Below, in pieces: positions 62,640 through 64,000 of a DNA stretch of 64,000 nucleotides. The notes below the pieces were generated by a model, which worked only from the letters and a program-made list of their open reading frames with translations, ran no database searches and was not told the DNA's origin. How positions within the stretch are numbered: the first letter of the stretch is position 1; each line of letters opens with the position of its first letter. Origin of the DNA: Erythrophleum ivorense (Eukaryota; Streptophyta; Magnoliopsida; Fabales; Fabaceae); NCBI GenBank assembly GCA_026724425.1, contig JAIUCV010000009.1, forward strand, positions 16,193,294-16,257,293, written 5' to 3'. A program made the translations under genes and the position numbers.

Positions 62640-63150
62640 TAAAATTAGGTTGACTTTTTGGTTGAGTAAATGTTTAGCCTATGTGCAACTTTAATATGTT
62701 AACATGAATTAGTTTTACTTATTAAAAAGTAGTAGGATATTTTTAATAAGGGATCTTGATAGATAACCAAATTTTTCATAAATAATGTTGGAGTATTTTA
62801 TTTATATTACTAATTTCTTAAAAAAAACTAGTATTGTCATAAATTTCATAAAATTTTAAAATAAATTAAATGAATTATTTTAACTCAAAGTAAATAATAT
62901 CAAACTAATAATTTATAAGAAATGTAGGTTTTGATTAGTCATAATTTTAATATAGAAAAGTTATATTTTTGAGAGAATTTTAATCAAAATAAGGATGTTG
63001 CATATATTATTTAGGGCATTGTTGGTCAAGTTTCTTGCACAAGTAAATTTTTTTAAAAGAGTATTTTTCCGCAAGATTAGTTACAACTATTTATAAATTA
63101 GAGGAAGTACTGTAATACAAGATAAAAGATCAAGATAAATAAATACAATT
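62640..63150 (-). repeat. Dispersed repeat, inverted copy of 24380-24850
   Basis: The reverse complement aligns with 24380-24850 over its length. It sits between the NAC copy B breakpoint and the inverted NAC promoter copy, so it may have taken part in the rearrangement. Confidence 0.7.
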
Positions 63151-63204
63151 TTCTCCCATTCAACGGTAAAGAAATCGAAGAAAAAGAATCTCTAATTTCA
63201 AACA

Positions 63205-64000
63205 AATCAAAGGGTACCCATTCAACCATAACCACAATTCGAAGGCAGAAAATGAAGAGCAAGGTGCCTGCATGAGTTTGCTAAATATTAGCTCTCAAAT
63301 CTGAACTTTCAATTGCTCCAATTGAACTCCTCTCTGCCTCGGTTTTTCTTTTTACTTCTTTCAATTTCTACTTTGCTCTCCGAATTCCTGTCTCTGCCTT
63401 CATATTCTCTCTTATAGCGAAGAGCTGAGAAAACCATGGTGATAAAACGCGGATCTCCAATTGATGCATTCTTGGCGTTTTCTTCTGCTGGCTCTCTGCG
63501 TTGAAAGCCAAAGGGCGAAGGCCTGAGGCCATGAAACGCAAGGCATTATGCTTTTCACCTTTCCTCCCTCTGGTCTTATTATTATTGTTTTTAGTTTTAT
63601 TTTGTTTAATATTATTTTTGTTTTTTATTTTCTTTTTGTAGATGATAGAGATTTTTTTTTTGGGAGGACTTGGGTTAGAAGCATGTCGACCCAATATATT
63701 CAATTTGACTTAACTAAAATGTGAACCTAGCTAATGTTAAAAAAACATGAATAATTTCGAACGTTAAAAATTGAATCAAAATGAAGGAAAAATAAATAAT
63801 GAGACCACTCTAATGTTTGGAAAAAAAAAAGATTTCGATATATCCTCAACCATAAAAAATAATGATTGGTCAAATTTAGACAAATGAAATGTTAATACAA
63901 AGAAACCTATATATATATTTTAATTATTTTAATATTGACAAAGGCGTCATTAAAAAGATGAAATAAAGCCCAAGTAATTAATAATTAACTTGATAATGAA
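63205..64000. repeat. Inverted copy of NAC upstream region
   Basis: The reverse complement of this segment aligns with about 9530-10500. It includes 'caatttttaacgttc', 'gtcaaattgaat', the 'aaaacgccaagaa' block, and the Lys/Glu-rich exon candidate ('aggaattcggagag', 'ttcaattggagcaattgaa'). Because it is inverted, the NAC exon 1 that belongs next to it would lie on the plus strand just beyond 64000. Confidence 0.85.

Noticed and set aside
63368..63703. Minus-strand open frame of 111 codons
   Set aside because: The first half is low-complexity Lys/Asn from an AT-rich run, and the rest overlaps the frame-broken copy of the 10362 exon candidate. No family motif was seen.

Overview
This is a plant nuclear window, from a eudicot as far as can be judged: NAC, PPR, FAR1/FRS and DUF241 (Arath241) family genes, plant-type L1 LINE and Tekay/Del-like Ty3/gypsy sequence, AT-rich intergenic DNA and short GT-AG introns. 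The species cannot be read from the sequence. No tRNA, rRNA or CRISPR structure was seen. Almost every protein-coding locus is broken. The one nearly complete gene is a three-exon NAC transcription factor on the minus strand (6220-9347), and even it carries a one-base frameshift in a homopolymer.

Layout: 1-153 is a short copy of DNA found upstream of the DUF241 locus at 34 kb. 154-7745 is the left copy of a segmental duplication whose other copy is 54507-62600. Each copy carries a dead FRS/Mutator-type transposase, one MULE-type terminal repeat, a single captured PPR motif and NAC exons 2-3. The left copy also has a ~750 bp MITE that the right copy lacks. 8.4-9.8 kb (NAC intron 1, exon 1, promoter) is copied again at 15.0-16.4 kb, and part of the NAC upstream region is copied inverted at 63.2-64.0 kb. 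11.8-14.1 kb is a foldback (inverted-repeat) element. 16.8-24.3 kb is a degenerate L1-type LINE on the minus strand, interrupted by a 2.39 kb solo LTR with a clean 5-bp target duplication.

26-29 kb holds a PPR pseudogene on the plus strand. 29.85-32.44 kb is a very large hairpin-forming inverted repeat (arms ~1.2 kb, loop ~80 bp). 34.0-34.9 kb is a DUF241 pseudogene. 36-53 kb is a nest of Tekay/Del-like LTR material: a solo LTR (36248-39124), a second LTR start at 39215 interrupted by a scrambled gag-pol block in which gag and pol face away from each other, a probable reverse-strand solo LTR (45395-48998), and unresolved LTR-like DNA. 53.56-59.64 kb is a MULE with ~270 bp inverted terminal repeats around the FRS-type transposase remnant and a ~472 bp tandem array.

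The genes do not form a pathway. The common theme is a NAC locus broken into pieces by duplication and transposition: one near-complete copy, one exon-1 copy, one exon-2/3 copy, and one inverted promoter copy running off the right edge. The most notable signals are opposite-sign frameshifts in the same A-run of two NAC paralogues, two long foldback repeats able to give long double-stranded RNA, and arrays of short GC-rich palindromes in two different LTRs.
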